From assembly GCA_019914945.1 (NCBI GenBank), contig CM034101.1, forward strand, positions 6,769,188-6,833,187: a stretch of 64,000 nucleotides of DNA, given 5' to 3'. Below are positions 9,757 to 21,643 of the stretch, piece after piece. Within the stretch, counting starts at the first letter, position 1. Every line of letters begins with the position of its first letter. A program made the position numbers and the translations under genes. The notes beneath the pieces are model-generated. The model had not been told where the DNA came from, ran no database searches, and was given only the letters and a program-made list of their open reading frames with translations. Source of the stretch: Typha latifolia (Eukaryota; Streptophyta; Magnoliopsida; Poales; Typhaceae).

Positions 9757-10404
9757 TGATTTATTATCCGAACCGATCAAGGGAGCCTTCCATACTTTAT
9801 GGGATAGTGCATACACACTCCAGCACAGCAACGATGTGTTACAAAATTGCTGGGGTATGATTATGAAATTCAATACAAGAAGGGAACGGAAAATAGAGCG
9901 GCGGATGCACTATCGCGCCAACCTGATACCGCCGAGCTTGTAGCCTATTCATCTCCTACCTTTCCCTTCCTTGACGAGCTGAGGTATGCATGTACATCTG
10001 ACCTAGATATTTTAAGATTATTGCAGGAGGTGATGGATGATCCGGAGTTGGAGAATCGAGGCGATTTGCTGCTAGACTACAGATGCATTCAGGTGTTCGA
10101 GCATATTGGTCCGGTTGCATATCGTTTGGAGCTACCAGAGGGGTCGAGAGTGCATCATGTCTTCCATGTTTCATTGTTGAGGGAGCGCATTGGAGATCAT
10201 GAGATTATTGGATCAATTCTACCAGAGCCATTGGAGGAGATAGAGATCGTAGAGCCAGTTCGAGTACTTGCTAGACGCCGACGACGACATGGTACCAGAT
10301 TGGAGATGGAGATTCTAGTTGAGTGGCTTGGCAAGCCATTTGATGAGGCGACATGGGAGTTGGAGACTGATATCTTAGAGTGTTTCCTTGACTTTTCACC
10401 TTGA
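9757..10404 (+). pseudogene. G1 RNase H end fused to integrase C-terminus and chromodomain
   Basis: An open 185-codon frame (from 9847) starts in the RNase H tail (YDYEIQYKKGTENRAADALS), continues to LLQEVMDDPELENRGDLLLD and then jumps directly to HIGPVAYRLELPEGSRVHHV, the integrase C-terminal domain. The zinc-binding and catalytic integrase core are deleted (about 1 kb relative to G2). The end is a chromodomain-like block, LVEWLGKPFDEATWELE, which in chromoviruses steers integration to particular chromatin. The deletion joint lies in gatgcattc, a microhomology with the normal sequence, and keeps the frame open, so an in-frame fused protein could be made but could not integrate. Confidence 0.8.
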
Positions 10405-10431
10405 GGGCAAGGTGGGGGAAGCGTGGTGGGC
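10403..10431 (+). other. Polypurine tract of G1
   Basis: Gagggcaaggtgggggaagcg... directly precedes the 3' LTR; the same sequence is conserved in G2 (22461-22487, minus). It overlaps the end of the pol frame, as is common for chromoviruses. Confidence 0.75.
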
Positions 10432-11259
10432 TGATACATTTAGTTATGATATTTTCTTATTGCATTAGGTGTTTATTTTTATAAAAATAAAATTCTTGTA
10501 GGTCGCGTTCGAATCTAGGTGGAGTAACGTTCAAACGCCCTTGTGAACGTCTTGTGAATGGTTATGAACACCTTATGAACGCCTGTGTCGCGTTCGCAAA
10601 TCCAGAGAAGGAGCTTTTTGAGTGCGTTCGAATGCGATCAGACGCGTTAAAATACGATCGACGGAAATCCTCTAGAATTAGTATTTCATATTGTTTTAGA
10701 ATTTGTTGGCTAGCCTTTATAAATATGTGGATGGCAACCAACTTCATTATGCTATTGAAATATTAATTTTTGCCTCTTTATCATCTATCTACCCGAATCT
10801 CTCTCCTCCCTCTTCACCATCCTTCCACCTCTACTGCTGACAAGGTTTCTCCTAACTTCTAATCTCCCTCATCTATCGAGTCACCCCTCTTCTTTGGGAT
10901 CTCGACCACTTCGTTCCCTTTGTCTACTTCCTTTAATCACTTCCACAATTCACCCTCATCTCCATACCCATCCATAACCCTAACATCCACTTCACTCGTC
11001 ACCACCACCATCACCCACGTTATTCCATGTTTTTGTTCCTACTACAGCTCGAATCTGTGAAGGGAGTAAAAAGTTGTAGATTAGAAAGTTATGGATCAAT
11101 CCAATTGGTTTTGTAACTTTTTGACTACCGGAGAATATCTGACAAATATTTTCCCACGATTGCACGGATTGCTTCCTACAATAAATTCAGATCTTAAGGA
11201 ATTGTTCCGTAGCCGATCTTTTGGTTCCAGATCCTATCAATTGGTATTAGAGCCTATCA
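10432..11259 (+). repeat. 3' LTR of G1
   Basis: TGATACATTTAG to gagcctatCA, followed by the target duplication tgttc. Includes a PBS-like ttggtattagagc at 11240-11252 inside the LTR. Motif cluster at 10502-10640, TATA-like tataaatatg near 10718. Confidence 0.8.
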
Positions 11260-11765
11260 TGTTCGAATGCCTGGGACCGCGTTTGAACACACTATGTGAA
11301 CGCCTACACGCGTTCGCAAAAATAGAGAATGAGATTTATGCGTTCGAATGATCTCGGGCCCATTCGAACGCCTGCACACGTTCACAAAGATAGGGAATGA
11401 GAATTTCGCGTTAGAATGGCCTCTAGCGCATTCAAACGCGCCATGGCAAGAACACTTTGTTTTTATGGCTTATTTCTATTGCTTGAGTCCAAGGGGTAGC
11501 CTCTAAATATTATGGAGTGCACCCTCGTTGGGTTATGTATTGAAATCTATCTTCATCTCCTATCTCTCTCTCTCTCTTTCTCTTCTTCTTCTCTCCTTGC
11601 CATAACTTCTTATGGCGTTGGAGGATTAGCTCATTGTTGAGGATTGGCCAAGCCATAGCTGGGTTGCTCATGCTTGGTGGTTGGTGACAAGGATATGTAG
11701 TCTCGCCATGATCTAGTGTCAAACTATGGATCGCCTCTCAGGTAGCATTGAGATCCTTACGGCTT
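11260..11765 (+). repeat. Right part of LTR-X
   Basis: Continuation of the LTR into which G1 inserted. Rich in TTCGAA-type motifs and half-sites at 11260-11440, followed by a pyrimidine-rich leader (11550-11600). The 3' border is not clear. Confidence 0.5.
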
Positions 11766-11771
11766 TCTTTG

Positions 11772-11978
11772 CTATTCTTTAACAACCATTGTAAGATCAT
11801 GTTGGTTGGCCCTAAAGCTTATCACCAATGCACTAACAATCAAATCCACACGAGGATTCTCTATGAATGAATCCAATCTCCTAGCGTTGCAGTTTGGAGC
11901 CTTAGTGAAGATCTCCTCCTTTGGATCCACATGATCTTCATTGTTCCTTCTTGCTGCCAAGGTCCTTGTGTTAGCCAT
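11772..11978 (-). pseudogene. Gypsy gag N-terminal stub
   Basis: The minus-strand ATG at 11978 opens a 68-codon frame starting MANTRTLAARRNNED. The start resembles the gag of the 51433 family (MTTTKAMVARRDDE at 52278). It is preceded (at higher coordinates) by a PBS-like ctgataccac at about 12008-12017 and an LTR, the expected 5' order. No capsid domain remains before the stop; the rest of the element is missing. Confidence 0.5.
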
Positions 11979-12017
11979 TAATGGTAGTCCGAGGTCAACC
12001 TAAGTCTGATACCACTA

Positions 12018-12856
12018 ATAGACACCCTTCCAATTGATGGTTTGAAGGTGTCTACATGCTCCCACGATCCGCATGAGTCCAAAAATGATCTCAAATATGA
12101 GATCCGATCTCCGAAGCAAAAGCTAGGTCTACCATGAATTTTCAAAGTTAATGAAGTCCTTTGTCTTCAATGGTTGGATTGATGAATGGTTTTGGGGGAT
12201 TGCTATATTTGGGATGGAGAACAAATCTATCAAAATAGATAGTGGATAGGGTGGCCAGAGTTGCAGGATGGTCCAGCAAGGGTGGTAGAGTGGTGGCGAT
12301 ATGGATGGATTAGGGAAGATCAGTAATATGGTAAGAGAGAGAGAGAAGGGGGAAAGGGTAGGTCATCACCTAGGGGTAGATGATGTCGGCTAGTTGAAGG
12401 GGGAGGAGGTACCTAGTCGGCCTAGAGTCATTGGCCAAGGTCGGAGGAATGAACTAGCAAGAAGAAGATTGGAAGATAGAAGATGATTCAACAATATGAC
12501 TAACCAAGTATGCAACACACATATTTATAGATAGCCCCCTGGCTTGACTAGACCTAGCAATCAGACCGAACAGACTTGAGTTCGAATAAGCAAAAATACT
12601 AAAAGAATATACTTAGACCTAGGAACCTCATCGTCAAGCGTTCGAATACTTGGAAGGCTATTCAAATGCCTTAAACCTTTTTGGCTCTCGAAAATTTGAG
12701 TTCAAATACCTTAAATCCCTTTATGCTCTCTGGGATTTGGTTTTGAATGCTTAAGAGGTCATTCGATGCGCAATTCTAAGAATGATGTTGTCGACTATTG
12801 AAACGTTTATTTCTTCACAAACAAACTATAAACTAACCCAAAGCTGAATTGTATCA
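12018..12856 (-). repeat. Gypsy LTR, 5' of the gag stub
   Basis: On the minus strand it starts TGATACAATTCAGC at 12856 and ends just before a PBS-like site. It has the family architecture: decayed TTCGAA motifs (12580-12770), a TATA box (tataaatatgtg, about 12519-12530), and a CT-rich leader. Left border approximate. Confidence 0.55.
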
Positions 12857-13044
12857 TAGAGATGCATTTCTTGGAACCTTCCAAATGCTCCAAAGGGTTC
12901 TCCTTAATACAATAAGTTTTAGGTAGCAACGCAATCTTATAGGGAGACAGAGTAGATGTATCGTGAACATTATACTTACGTAATAAATTTTTTATAAGTA
13001 TGTGAGCTAATTATTGCTTTCCGGAAAGAAGATACTCTATACTA
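12857..13044. other. Unassigned short spacer
   Basis: AT-rich sequence between the gypsy LTR and the MULE remnant; no feature recognised. Confidence 0.4.
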
Positions 13045-13620
13045 ATAATCACCATGTCTAAAAGCCTAAACAATATTATTTGTGAGTCGAAGACTGTGCC
13101 AATACAGTATTTGATGGAGATCACAAGAGAGAAGATGACTGAATATTATTATAATTGAAATGCACTTGCCGAAAAATGCATTACTCATATGGTTAAAAAA
13201 ACTGAAGATGCTCTTATGCATTTCTAGTGAAAAAGCTCGATTTGACAATGTTATTTTGTCCTCTATTTTTGAATTCTAAATCAGTACCTTTAATGGAAGT
13301 TATATTGTGAACAATGAAAAAAAAAAAACTTATAGTTGCCATGAGTGGGATATCTTTGGAATTCCATGCACATACGGTCTTGTTGCGCTAAGCTTTAGAC
13401 ATCTTGATCCTTATGAGAGATATTTCATGCAAAAAATATATTTAACTACATATTCAGAATCAATTCCAACTATTGCATCGAGGAAATTTTGGCCACCAGG
13501 TTCCTTGAACAAGATTGAAATGCTACCTCCTTTGATGAGAGTCTAAATTGGACCGAACCGGAAGTAAAAGAGATCATCGCAGGGTGAAAACCAAACAGTA
13601 TAAAACAAGAAATGCATATA
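13045..13620 (+). pseudogene. MULE (Mutator-like) transposase C-terminal remnant
   Basis: Conceptual reading upstream of 13307 gives the pattern N-x-I-I-C-E-S-K...PIQYLMEITREKM found after the catalytic domain of MULE/FAR1-type transposases. From 13307 a frame reads YSCHEWDIFGIPCTYGLVAL, a SWIM-type zinc-finger motif with the final His replaced by Tyr (PCTY where PCxH is usual), then DPYERYFMQKIYLTTY and an ending LPPLMRV. This is the normal tail of MULE transposases. Stops and an A-run frameshift near 13320 break it. The DDE catalytic domain is not present. Confidence 0.65.
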
Positions 13621-13739
13621 AAGAATTGGGACACAATACTAAGTTTTATACGAATTCTCAGGCAATTTCTAGTGGAAGCCTATAGTCATCTACTACAACA
13701 CATCAATCTATTTAAATGTACATGTGCTTATTTTTGTGT

Positions 13740-13935
13740 GTCCATGATGTGTTAAGGAATCAATGTGTTTTATATATAATGTGTTAAGGAATCAGTGTGT
13801 TTTATATATAATGTGTTTAGAAAAAAATTTGTTTTATACGTTATGTGTTTAGAAAAAAATTTGTTTTATACATGATGTGATTAGAAATTAATGTGTTTTA
13901 TATATAATGTGTTTAAGAATAAATTTATTTTATAT
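13740..13935. repeat. Tandem repeat, about 35-bp unit, five copies
   Basis: Units of the form atgtgttwaggaat...tgtgttttatatata repeat with drift from about 13740 to 13935. Confidence 0.75.
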
Positions 13936-15066
13936 TAAGGAACTTCATAGTTTAAATACGAATATCATTAACATAAAAACAAATTTCATAGTTTTGTATT
14001 AGGTTAAGTAGAAAGACTAGTATACTATTATTATTAAGTACGACTGTCGTATACTAAGTATAAATTCCATTATTACTTAGTACTTTCCTCAAATATTAAG
14101 CACCAATTCCACTAGCATACTTACGAATTTCGTCATTTCTGCATCTTGTGAAAATAAAGTTATATGTACAATGCAGTATGATCTATAAGTCGAGAAATGT
14201 TCTCTCCTAATGATCTTCAGAGTAGAGGAAGAGCCAGCATAATCATAAGAATCTTCACAAAGGAAAAGCCTTAATAGAAATAACGAAAGGCTGCATGTTC
14301 TAGGTGTTTTTTGGCTAGGTGTTTTTTGGGATATAAAAAATATTTAAAATTATTAGCTTTGAAAAGCTAAAAATTTACTAAAAATTAATAAAATACTTAC
14401 AAGTATGACCGACTAATCTTCTTAACATGAACCAATTCTTGGTATAGCTTTTCTATCTTATTCTTGGACACATTCTTCATCTTCCTTATTTTTGTTCGAT
14501 CGCTCATCTTCATCCTTTGATGAAACCACATGTTGGTATGAATAGATTCCTATCTATTAAATAGATTTGTTAATGATCAATTAATATCACCTACTAACTA
14601 ACTTATTTATAATTCATCTACCATCCAACTTATTTACATAATACTCTAATTTATTATGAAGAACAACATTTCATGTGAGCTTTAATGTACCCAAGTCTTA
14701 CAATACGAACAAATTTCATCCACTAACTAATTTATTTACATTGAATACCATCTACAAAGTAAGATTCATATTTCAACTCGAACTAACATATTAACCAGTT
14801 TCAGTTTCGTTCTTAAATTATGTTTCTCGTTATAATAAAAACAAATATCGCGAATTTTGATTTAGTGTAAGAAGTAAGGACAGAGTACACGTTACCTTGT
14901 AAGATGTTATCACAATTATTTTACTATTGTTTTTGAGGGAATACATTTCATCATACCAACAAAATAAAAGTAACAAAATATTGTAGAGAAATTTTATTAC
15001 TATTTGATTAGATGCCAAACCAACGAACTATTCTATCTCCAAAGCAAAGTTACCACATCTTTAAAA
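13936..15066. other. AT-rich, no gene recognised
   Basis: Contains a perfect small hairpin, ttagcttt-ga-aaagctaa (14353-14370). The pyrimidine-rich stretch 14400-14530 has no supported frame. Confidence 0.4.
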
Positions 15067-15310
15067 ATTATATATTTTAAAGATGTGCAAAATGTCCAAC
15101 AAAAATCACCTACTAAGACCACATCTAACAAGGATGCCTTGTTACTTCACACATGTTTATCAACTTACAAAATCATTATGCTTTTGCTCTTTTACAGGAG
15201 TGACTATGCTAGTAGATAAACATGTGCAAAGTAATATATGTCATATTCTATGTCGTTCTTAGTCGAGTAATATTTGTTGAACATTTTGCACATCTTTAAA
15301 ATATTTAACC
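15067..15310. repeat. Nested fold-back element
   Basis: Outer arms attttaaagatgtgcaaaat (about 15074-15093) and its complement (about 15283-15302); inner arms cacatgtttatc (about 15149-15160) and gataaacatgtg. The structure resembles a fold-back transposon or small MITE; no target duplication was established. Confidence 0.6.
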
Positions 15311-15507
15311 TTTCGAGATATCATAAATTTGTTTTGCGGACAAAATATTTACAAATATGTTACACAAAGATTACAATTTATTTTAATGATGATTATTATC
15401 TCCATCATGCCAACTTACAAAATGAAATGCTCTGCTCGTGTAAAAATGACTAATTGTGTAGAGTTGCAAGTTAATCTTATAAACATAATACTTAGAATAG
15501 CAAATGT

Positions 15508-15567
15508 CTCTCTTCTTCTTCTTCTTCTTCTTCTTCTTCTTCTTCTTCTTCTTCTTCTTCTTCTTCA
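15508..15567. repeat. (CTT)n microsatellite
   Basis: About 19 uninterrupted CTT units. Confidence 0.95.
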
Positions 15568-16990
15568 TTTAGCAAATGTCTGATTTGATAGTAAAACAAA
15601 TATCAATAAGCATCCAATTTATAAATGAAGTTTGTGAATTAAGACATTTAAATACATGGCTATTTAGATAAGCCCACATCATTACACGACTGTTTAAATA
15701 TTAAAAAATTGTGAGTAATAATATTATTACAGTATAATATTTATTATTTATTGAACACATGAAATTACTAGTTTCGTAATTCAATTACGAAACCGTATGT
15801 TATAACAACGAAATTGACCTTGTTATTATCTTTTTCGTACTTATAATTATGAAAGTATTGAGGCATCTCTTTACTCCATCTCGCCCACTCTTGAGAGATC
15901 CCTCGTCTCTTTAGAGTATCTTTAACATATTTATCATATCTATTTTGTACTTCTATTTACGATATTTATGAAGTTAGTGAATTTGTCATCTATCCAATAC
16001 TCTCTCCTCTACTCCCCACGTATCTTGAGAGGATCCCTAATATGACAGTTTTAAACTTAATTAATCAGCATTACATGGTTAAGTTTGCTAGAACTAATTT
16101 CATAGGAATAACTTCATTAGCAGGGTCCGCAGGAGTTTAGGATCTAAAAATATTTAGATAGTATGAAATTAATCTAAAAAAAATATCTAAAATATCATAA
16201 ACAATCCAAGAAAAAATAATCTAAATATAGAATACTATAAACTGCAACAAGCCTCTAGAGATATGTTACAATCCGACTAAGTGGGTTAAGTTAGTCGAGT
16301 CGAGTCGAGTCAAGTTAGTTAGATTTATTTATTATTTTTAAATTTAGGATAATCCGCATATTGATCCAATCCACTAGAACTTTACTTCTATAAATAAGAG
16401 TGGTTATGCGTTGATTATCGTCATAGAATGAAATTGAGTTTAGTTATTTTATCTCGTCTTTATCTTTTATCATAGCCGTTAAATCGTCTTTATCTTTTAA
16501 GAAGTAGATCGTAAATATAGAACCCATCTAAGCTTTCAAACTATAGCCGCCATCCTCCACTAAGCGCCACCTTACTATACAGTTGTCTACCACCACCCTT
16601 GGCTGTCCACCACCCTCCGATGACAGCTGCAATGTCATATATTTCCACTTTTGTCTCATTCTAATATTTTTTCACTATTTTATTTTTAACTTTTCATCCT
16701 GACCTTTACTAGTAAAAATAATTTTATAATTTTCTTACGTCTAGATCTTATTCGTAACAAGATATATGTCTATATATAAGAATCAAAAGCATAAAACCCA
16801 CACGGGGGCTATAATCTAGCTAGACAATATAAATTAGCTACTCCTCAATACTCACATCCTCCATTAAATCTGAAATATTTTTACTAAAAGATGGTGAGCG
16901 CACAACCTAACAAGTGTAGTCTAGTTTAATCAAAAAGTAATATAAATACATGATGAACATTATTATGCATGCTCATAAATACTACCATAA
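15568..16990. other. AT-rich spacer with a perfect palindrome
   Basis: A hairpin of 11-nt arms (gtttcgtaatt / aattacgaaac) is at 15771-15793. A gtcga(g) short repeat is at about 16295-16315. No gene recognised. Confidence 0.45.
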
Positions 16991-16996
16991 AGTAAA

Positions 16997-17465
16997 ACAT
17001 CTCTAATCTCCCTCGACTGTCGAGCCACTCCTCTTCTTTGGGATTTCGACCACTTTGTTCACTTCATCTATATCCCTAAATCATATCCACAATCCATATT
17101 CATCTCCATATCCATTCATAACCCTAACATCTACTTCATTCGTCACCACCCCCATCACCTATGTTATTTCGTATTTTCGTCCCTACTATAGTTCAAATCT
17201 ACAAAGGGAGTAAATACGAAAGTTGTAGATCAGGAAGTTACGAATCTAATCCAATTAGTTTTGTAATTTTATGACTATAGGAGAATATCGGACGATCATT
17301 TTCTCACGGTTGAGTGGACTGATTCTTGTAATATATTCAGATCTTGAAGGAATAGCTGCGTAGCTTATCCTTGATTCCAGATCTTATCAAAGTGGTATCA
17401 AAGATTATCAAAGTGGTATCAAAGCATATCAATTTGGTATCAGAACCTATCAATTTGGTATATCT
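16997..17465 (+). repeat. G1-family LTR 3' part with reiterated PBS motifs
   Basis: Matches the R-U5 part of the G1 LTRs (leader with tcttctttgggatttcgacc, then agggagtaaatacgaaag...). It ends in four copies of the tatcaa-wwtggtatcaaag unit (about 17388-17465), the third occurrence of the PBS-amplified end in this window. The 5' half of the LTR is missing. Confidence 0.7.
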
Positions 17466-18960
17466 ATATACTTCATCAAGACAATGCCCACATAGGGGTT
17501 ACAATTTATATGACTTATTTTACAATACTAAAACAAATAAAGAAAAGTATAATCAAATCTTCACCAGCTCCTTCATAGACTCAGGGTCATCTACTGATCT
17601 GAAAAAAATATTTTCACTAAAATGTGGTGAGCATAAAGCTCAGCAAGTATATATCTATACAGTCTAAAAATAGGATAACGAAGAATGTCACATGATACAT
17701 ATGTATGCCAACATGATTATAGTAATGCATCCATGCAACATATTTATATCAATAGCCCACATGTATTAAATAAAGAACATATGACATGTATCACTTAAAC
17801 CATCAAATCATTTATATCAAGCTCACAAAATATTTATACCAAGCTCACAAATTATTTATGCCAAGCTCACACTAACTCGTAGCCATAATTATTATAACAT
17901 GCTCAAAGAGCTATCTACCACATAATAAATATAGGCTCACACATCATCTCAAACATCGAGAAGGGGTAGACAACTAGTGGTAATGCTGCCCGTACATGCT
18001 TGGCGACGCTGCATATGACTGGTTGCCTATGGCCACCAGACTAGAAACTTTAGTTGCAGGCTTATTATTATCAATATCATTACCACTCTAGTAAATCATC
18101 GCATAGAGTAAAATTATTATTTGTAGCTAAATCATTGTACAAAGCAAAATTATCGCATATAGTGAAAAAAAAAAAGCTCATAGCTCAATAGACACCCTAA
18201 CTCTGCATCATCGGGTACCGTTAGGTCTATGACCCCTACCTCTTAATCATAATTTTAGATCACTTAGTTTTTAGTCTTAGTACTCGACAGTGTTACGCTT
18301 ACTCAAATCGGCGCACGCAATGCCTGATAGTCCCTTTATAACATCACGACCACAAGCATTGGTCGATATAAATATAGATAAGAAATATACACTTTACCCC
18401 CTAACCCTAAGCTAAGTAAGTAAACAGACACTACTAAGGCAAAACTTAACTACAAGGTGATACGTGCAAGTGGTGCAGTGATTAATATCATCAATTATAA
18501 GACATACACATCGAAGATATCATAATTAGAAATGCTCTAACAATCTATGAATAATTATTCTGAACAGTAAAAAGATATTTATCTATGTATGATATGAATG
18601 CGATGGACTAATAAAGTAAAACATCACTTAAATATTATATTATTCTTAGACTATAAAGAATTCACTTACCTGACATCGCTTTCAAGTTAATCAACTTCAA
18701 TTGCGCCATAGATCATCCTCGCACGCTAATGAATCTACTTCGATAATGGAAATAATGAATATAAGCACAAGCCTACCTAAATTAATTAATTAATTAATCC
18801 ACGGATAGTTATTACGGGTTTGGATATGTCCATCTTAGAAGCCTTATATTTATTAATCAAGTAGACTTGATATATCATTTTATCGTGATCCTTTTCACCT
18901 AATTCCTGTTGCAAGTAGCAAGGCAGATGAAAAAGACACTAGAAATTCTTACATGACTTC
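17466..18960. other. Unassigned repetitive-looking sequence
   Basis: Includes a stretch (17480-17660) weakly similar to 16790-16920, so the LTR fragment between them may be an insertion into it. Tone of the sequence (gtggtgagc...cagcaagtatat) resembles long chromovirus LTRs; I cannot support a family. An (attaa)n run is near 18780. Confidence 0.35.
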
Positions 18961-20095
18961 TTGTCTTTGGTAAAGACAACATCCAATCAAAGAAAGTCAA
19001 ATAGTGCATGTTTTTAAGATTCTGATGATCTTGAGGAGGAGAATGATTTTAAAGAATGTTTATCCCCTGAATGTGATGGTGGTTTTGGTAAGCCCACATT
19101 TGAGGATAATACTGAAGATGATTACAATGTTCGAAAAAGTATTGTCTTGGGAGCTGAAAAAGTGTAGTAGCAGTCAAATCAAGAGAACCAACTGATTCAT
19201 GGAACAATGAACAGTAAATAGCTGCTATGGAGCTTTGTGTGGTTGGAGTTCCACAAATGCAACGAAATACCATTGAATCTGAAAAGTCAATAAAGGAGAT
19301 TGGAGTATATATGCCTTGTGATAAGATGGTATTTGCAAAATTTAGAATGAACAAGAGTTGACTGAAGTGATACCAAGTCAACATATGGATAGTAATGTAA
19401 CAAATAGTCAGTGGAATTCAAATACATCTTCCACATCAAATAATTTGAAAAGTAGGAACTCTGATAATCCAGATATTGAAAGATTGTTGAATACAAACCC
19501 ATGGAATGAGAATGGAGGATCTAACCTTGGAGATCAAGGATGGAAATCTGATGGTTGGGGTTCTTCAAATTCTACTAATAGGAAAGGACATAAAAATCCT
19601 CTAAGCAGGCTGCGGAGAAAGAAAGATGATCGGAAAAAATTTCAGGAAATAATGTGCCCTAGGCTTCCCCTTGTGAAGTGTAAGCATCCCAAATGGCCAA
19701 GGGGAGGCACGAGGCCGCCGGCCGGCCGGATATCTAGTGGAAGAGGACATTCCGATGCAACAATCTACGGGGTCAACGTCCTCTGGCAAGAGAGAGAAGA
19801 GGGTAAGGCAGTGGTTTCGGGAACAAAGAGAGAAAAGAGAGAAGAAGACAGTGAGGGGGAGAACATGGGTAAGTGGCTCACATGCACGCCTTAGGATTTG
19901 TTTTTGTAATTTTGTAATTTTTTTGTGTGTACAGGATGTTACAAAATATATTGAAGTCTTCATGTGAAATGGAAGAATTTACATCTGATGAAGATATGTT
20001 AAAAACAACTGTAGTGTTTAAAGATAAGGATAATCGTGTAATGTTCATGGCTCTCAAAGATAATAGGATGATGACTTGACTTAGAGCTTAGTTGC
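18961..20095 (+). pseudogene. Decayed ORF of unknown origin with WG dipeptides
   Basis: Open pieces include a 178-codon frame at 19358-19894. Its first half is rich in Asn, Ser and Gly and contains tryptophans in GW/WG context (DQGWKSDGWGSSNST); the second half is basic. Upstream, another frame reads an acidic stretch (SDDLEEENDFKECLSPE), and around 19970-20090 a short frame ends VMFMALKDNRMMT. WG/GW repeats are a hallmark of Argonaute-binding proteins, but three tryptophans are not enough to claim that. It lies next to a PIF/Harbinger transposase on the opposite strand, so it could be that element's second ORF or a captured host gene piece. Not identified. Confidence 0.3.
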
Positions 20096-20386
20096 GTTAG
20101 CTATCTTGAAGTTATAGGATGCTTCATTTTTATTTCTAATTTTCTTTGGCTATTTCAAACCTTTAATAGGTATCAATTTATCTTCCTTTTGGAAGATCTC
20201 TTTTGAACTCACAATTACGAAAATAAATTTTCTTTAAGTTTATTTTATAAAAAAAATTAATGCAAAATCTTATATATGTGAATAACCAAATTTATTAATA
20301 TTAGATAAATTATACTTAGGCATACAATGAAATTTGTTTAAGTATGAAAAGCTAAGCATAAGCAGATGTACATGTGATTATATTGC

Positions 20387-21602
20387 TTATTTCGTAATGC
20401 GAGCTCTTCTTATGTTACAATAGTCATTCCACATTTGATGAGTTATTTCATCTGTCTTTATTACACCTATAATGCGTTGATTGTTCATGCCATCAACATC
20501 TTCTCCATAGTTTTCATCACCATTTGGAACATCAATGATCTCATGCTCATGAGTAATATAATTATTTAGCCATCTCATATCCTCATTATAAATTCTAATA
20601 AAGTTATGTAACACACAAGCTGTAGTAACAATATCTCTTTGTGAATTAATTAGGTGAAAAATAGCCACCTTTAGTATTGGGAAGTGCATCTTTAAGATGT
20701 TAATGATGCCTTCAATATGGTTACAAAGAGATGCATATCAAAGGTTGAATAATTATTTTTAGTCTCTAGGTCTTGCTTGAATTTTTCCTTGTTTTTGCAA
20801 ATGATAGTGTACTCCTCTATATGGAGCAATAAAACTTAGTGTATTAACATGATCTGCATCAACTAGATAATATTTGCCTCGTGGAACACTAAAATCTTGA
20901 TCTAATGAAGATCGTAGAATTTTAGCATCAAATGTAGAACCCTCCCATCTAGCTCTTATGTAGACAAAGTATAAACTAAAATCACATGTTATAATTATAT
21001 TTTGTGATAATGTTTAATTACGATTACGATAAGGTCCTTGGTCTTCTAGTGATATTGATATAGGGAGATGTGTACCATTAATAGCACCAATACAATCGTA
21101 CAATAAAAATAAATAAATTAACATCTTCTAATGTATTCAAAAGAATAAAGATTTATTTAAGTAATCCTTACCTTAAAGTATAGAAAATATTTGCTATTGT
21201 TTCTTATTTCTAGTAGTGTAATGGTTGTTGGCCTTTACACATAATCTTGTGTCATTTCAATGATTGCTTATAATACTTGTATAGTATGATTAATTGCATT
21301 TCGAAATAACGTATACAAAAACATTATAATTTGCTTTTCAACTATAACACCTCTAGTATTACAAAGAAGATTTATCTCTTTTACAAAATTCACAAGGGTA
21401 TGGAAGATATGAGCATCCATACAAAACTGACTTTTGTAGTGACTTTCATGATCTTTAAGAATTTTTTGAACATATGCTGCCCCTATTAGAATTGATGTAT
21501 TGTAAAGCTCTCTAGCTCATTGATTATCAAATAAATTTGAAAAAATAATGAACATTTGATCATCATCTTCTCAATTTATTCGTCTCCAATGATCCAAATC
21601 CA
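20387..21602 (-). pseudogene. PIF/Harbinger-type transposase, decayed
   Basis: Minus-strand order matches the family. Start near 21602 (MDLDHWRRIN), then FCMDAHIFHTLVNFV and TRGVIVEKQIIMFLYTL (helix-turn-helix region, about 21300-21450), then CIGAINGTHLPISIS and YRNRN (catalytic-core region, about 21030-21100). The 100-codon C-terminal frame at 20387-20689 contains FPILKVAIFHLINSQRDIVTTACVLHNFIR, the C-terminal block typical of HARBI1-like nucleases (shown here in part). Multiple stops and indels make it inactive. These transposases cut and paste elements with 3-bp TTA/TAA target duplications; terminal repeats were not found. Confidence 0.75.
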
Positions 21603-21643
21603 TGAATATGTAAAGAAGAAACAAAAAGAAATATTGAGAAATA

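Larger units (their letters stand above)
4659..11259 (+). mobile_element. Ty3/Gypsy chromovirus G1 (nested, defective)
   Basis: Complete insertion with LTRs at both ends and 5-bp target duplications tgttc (4654-4658 and 11260-11264). Internal order: reiterated PBS, gag, protease, RT, RNase H, deletion of integrase, chromodomain, polypurine tract. The coding region has numerous stops and is interrupted by another element at 7759-8752. The chromodomain and tRNA-iMet PBS place it among plant chromoviruses (Reina/CRM/Galadriel-like); I cannot choose the clade by eye. Confidence 0.85.

Noticed and set aside
15383..15583. Poly-Leu / poly-Lys frames
   Set aside because: By-product of the CTT microsatellite.
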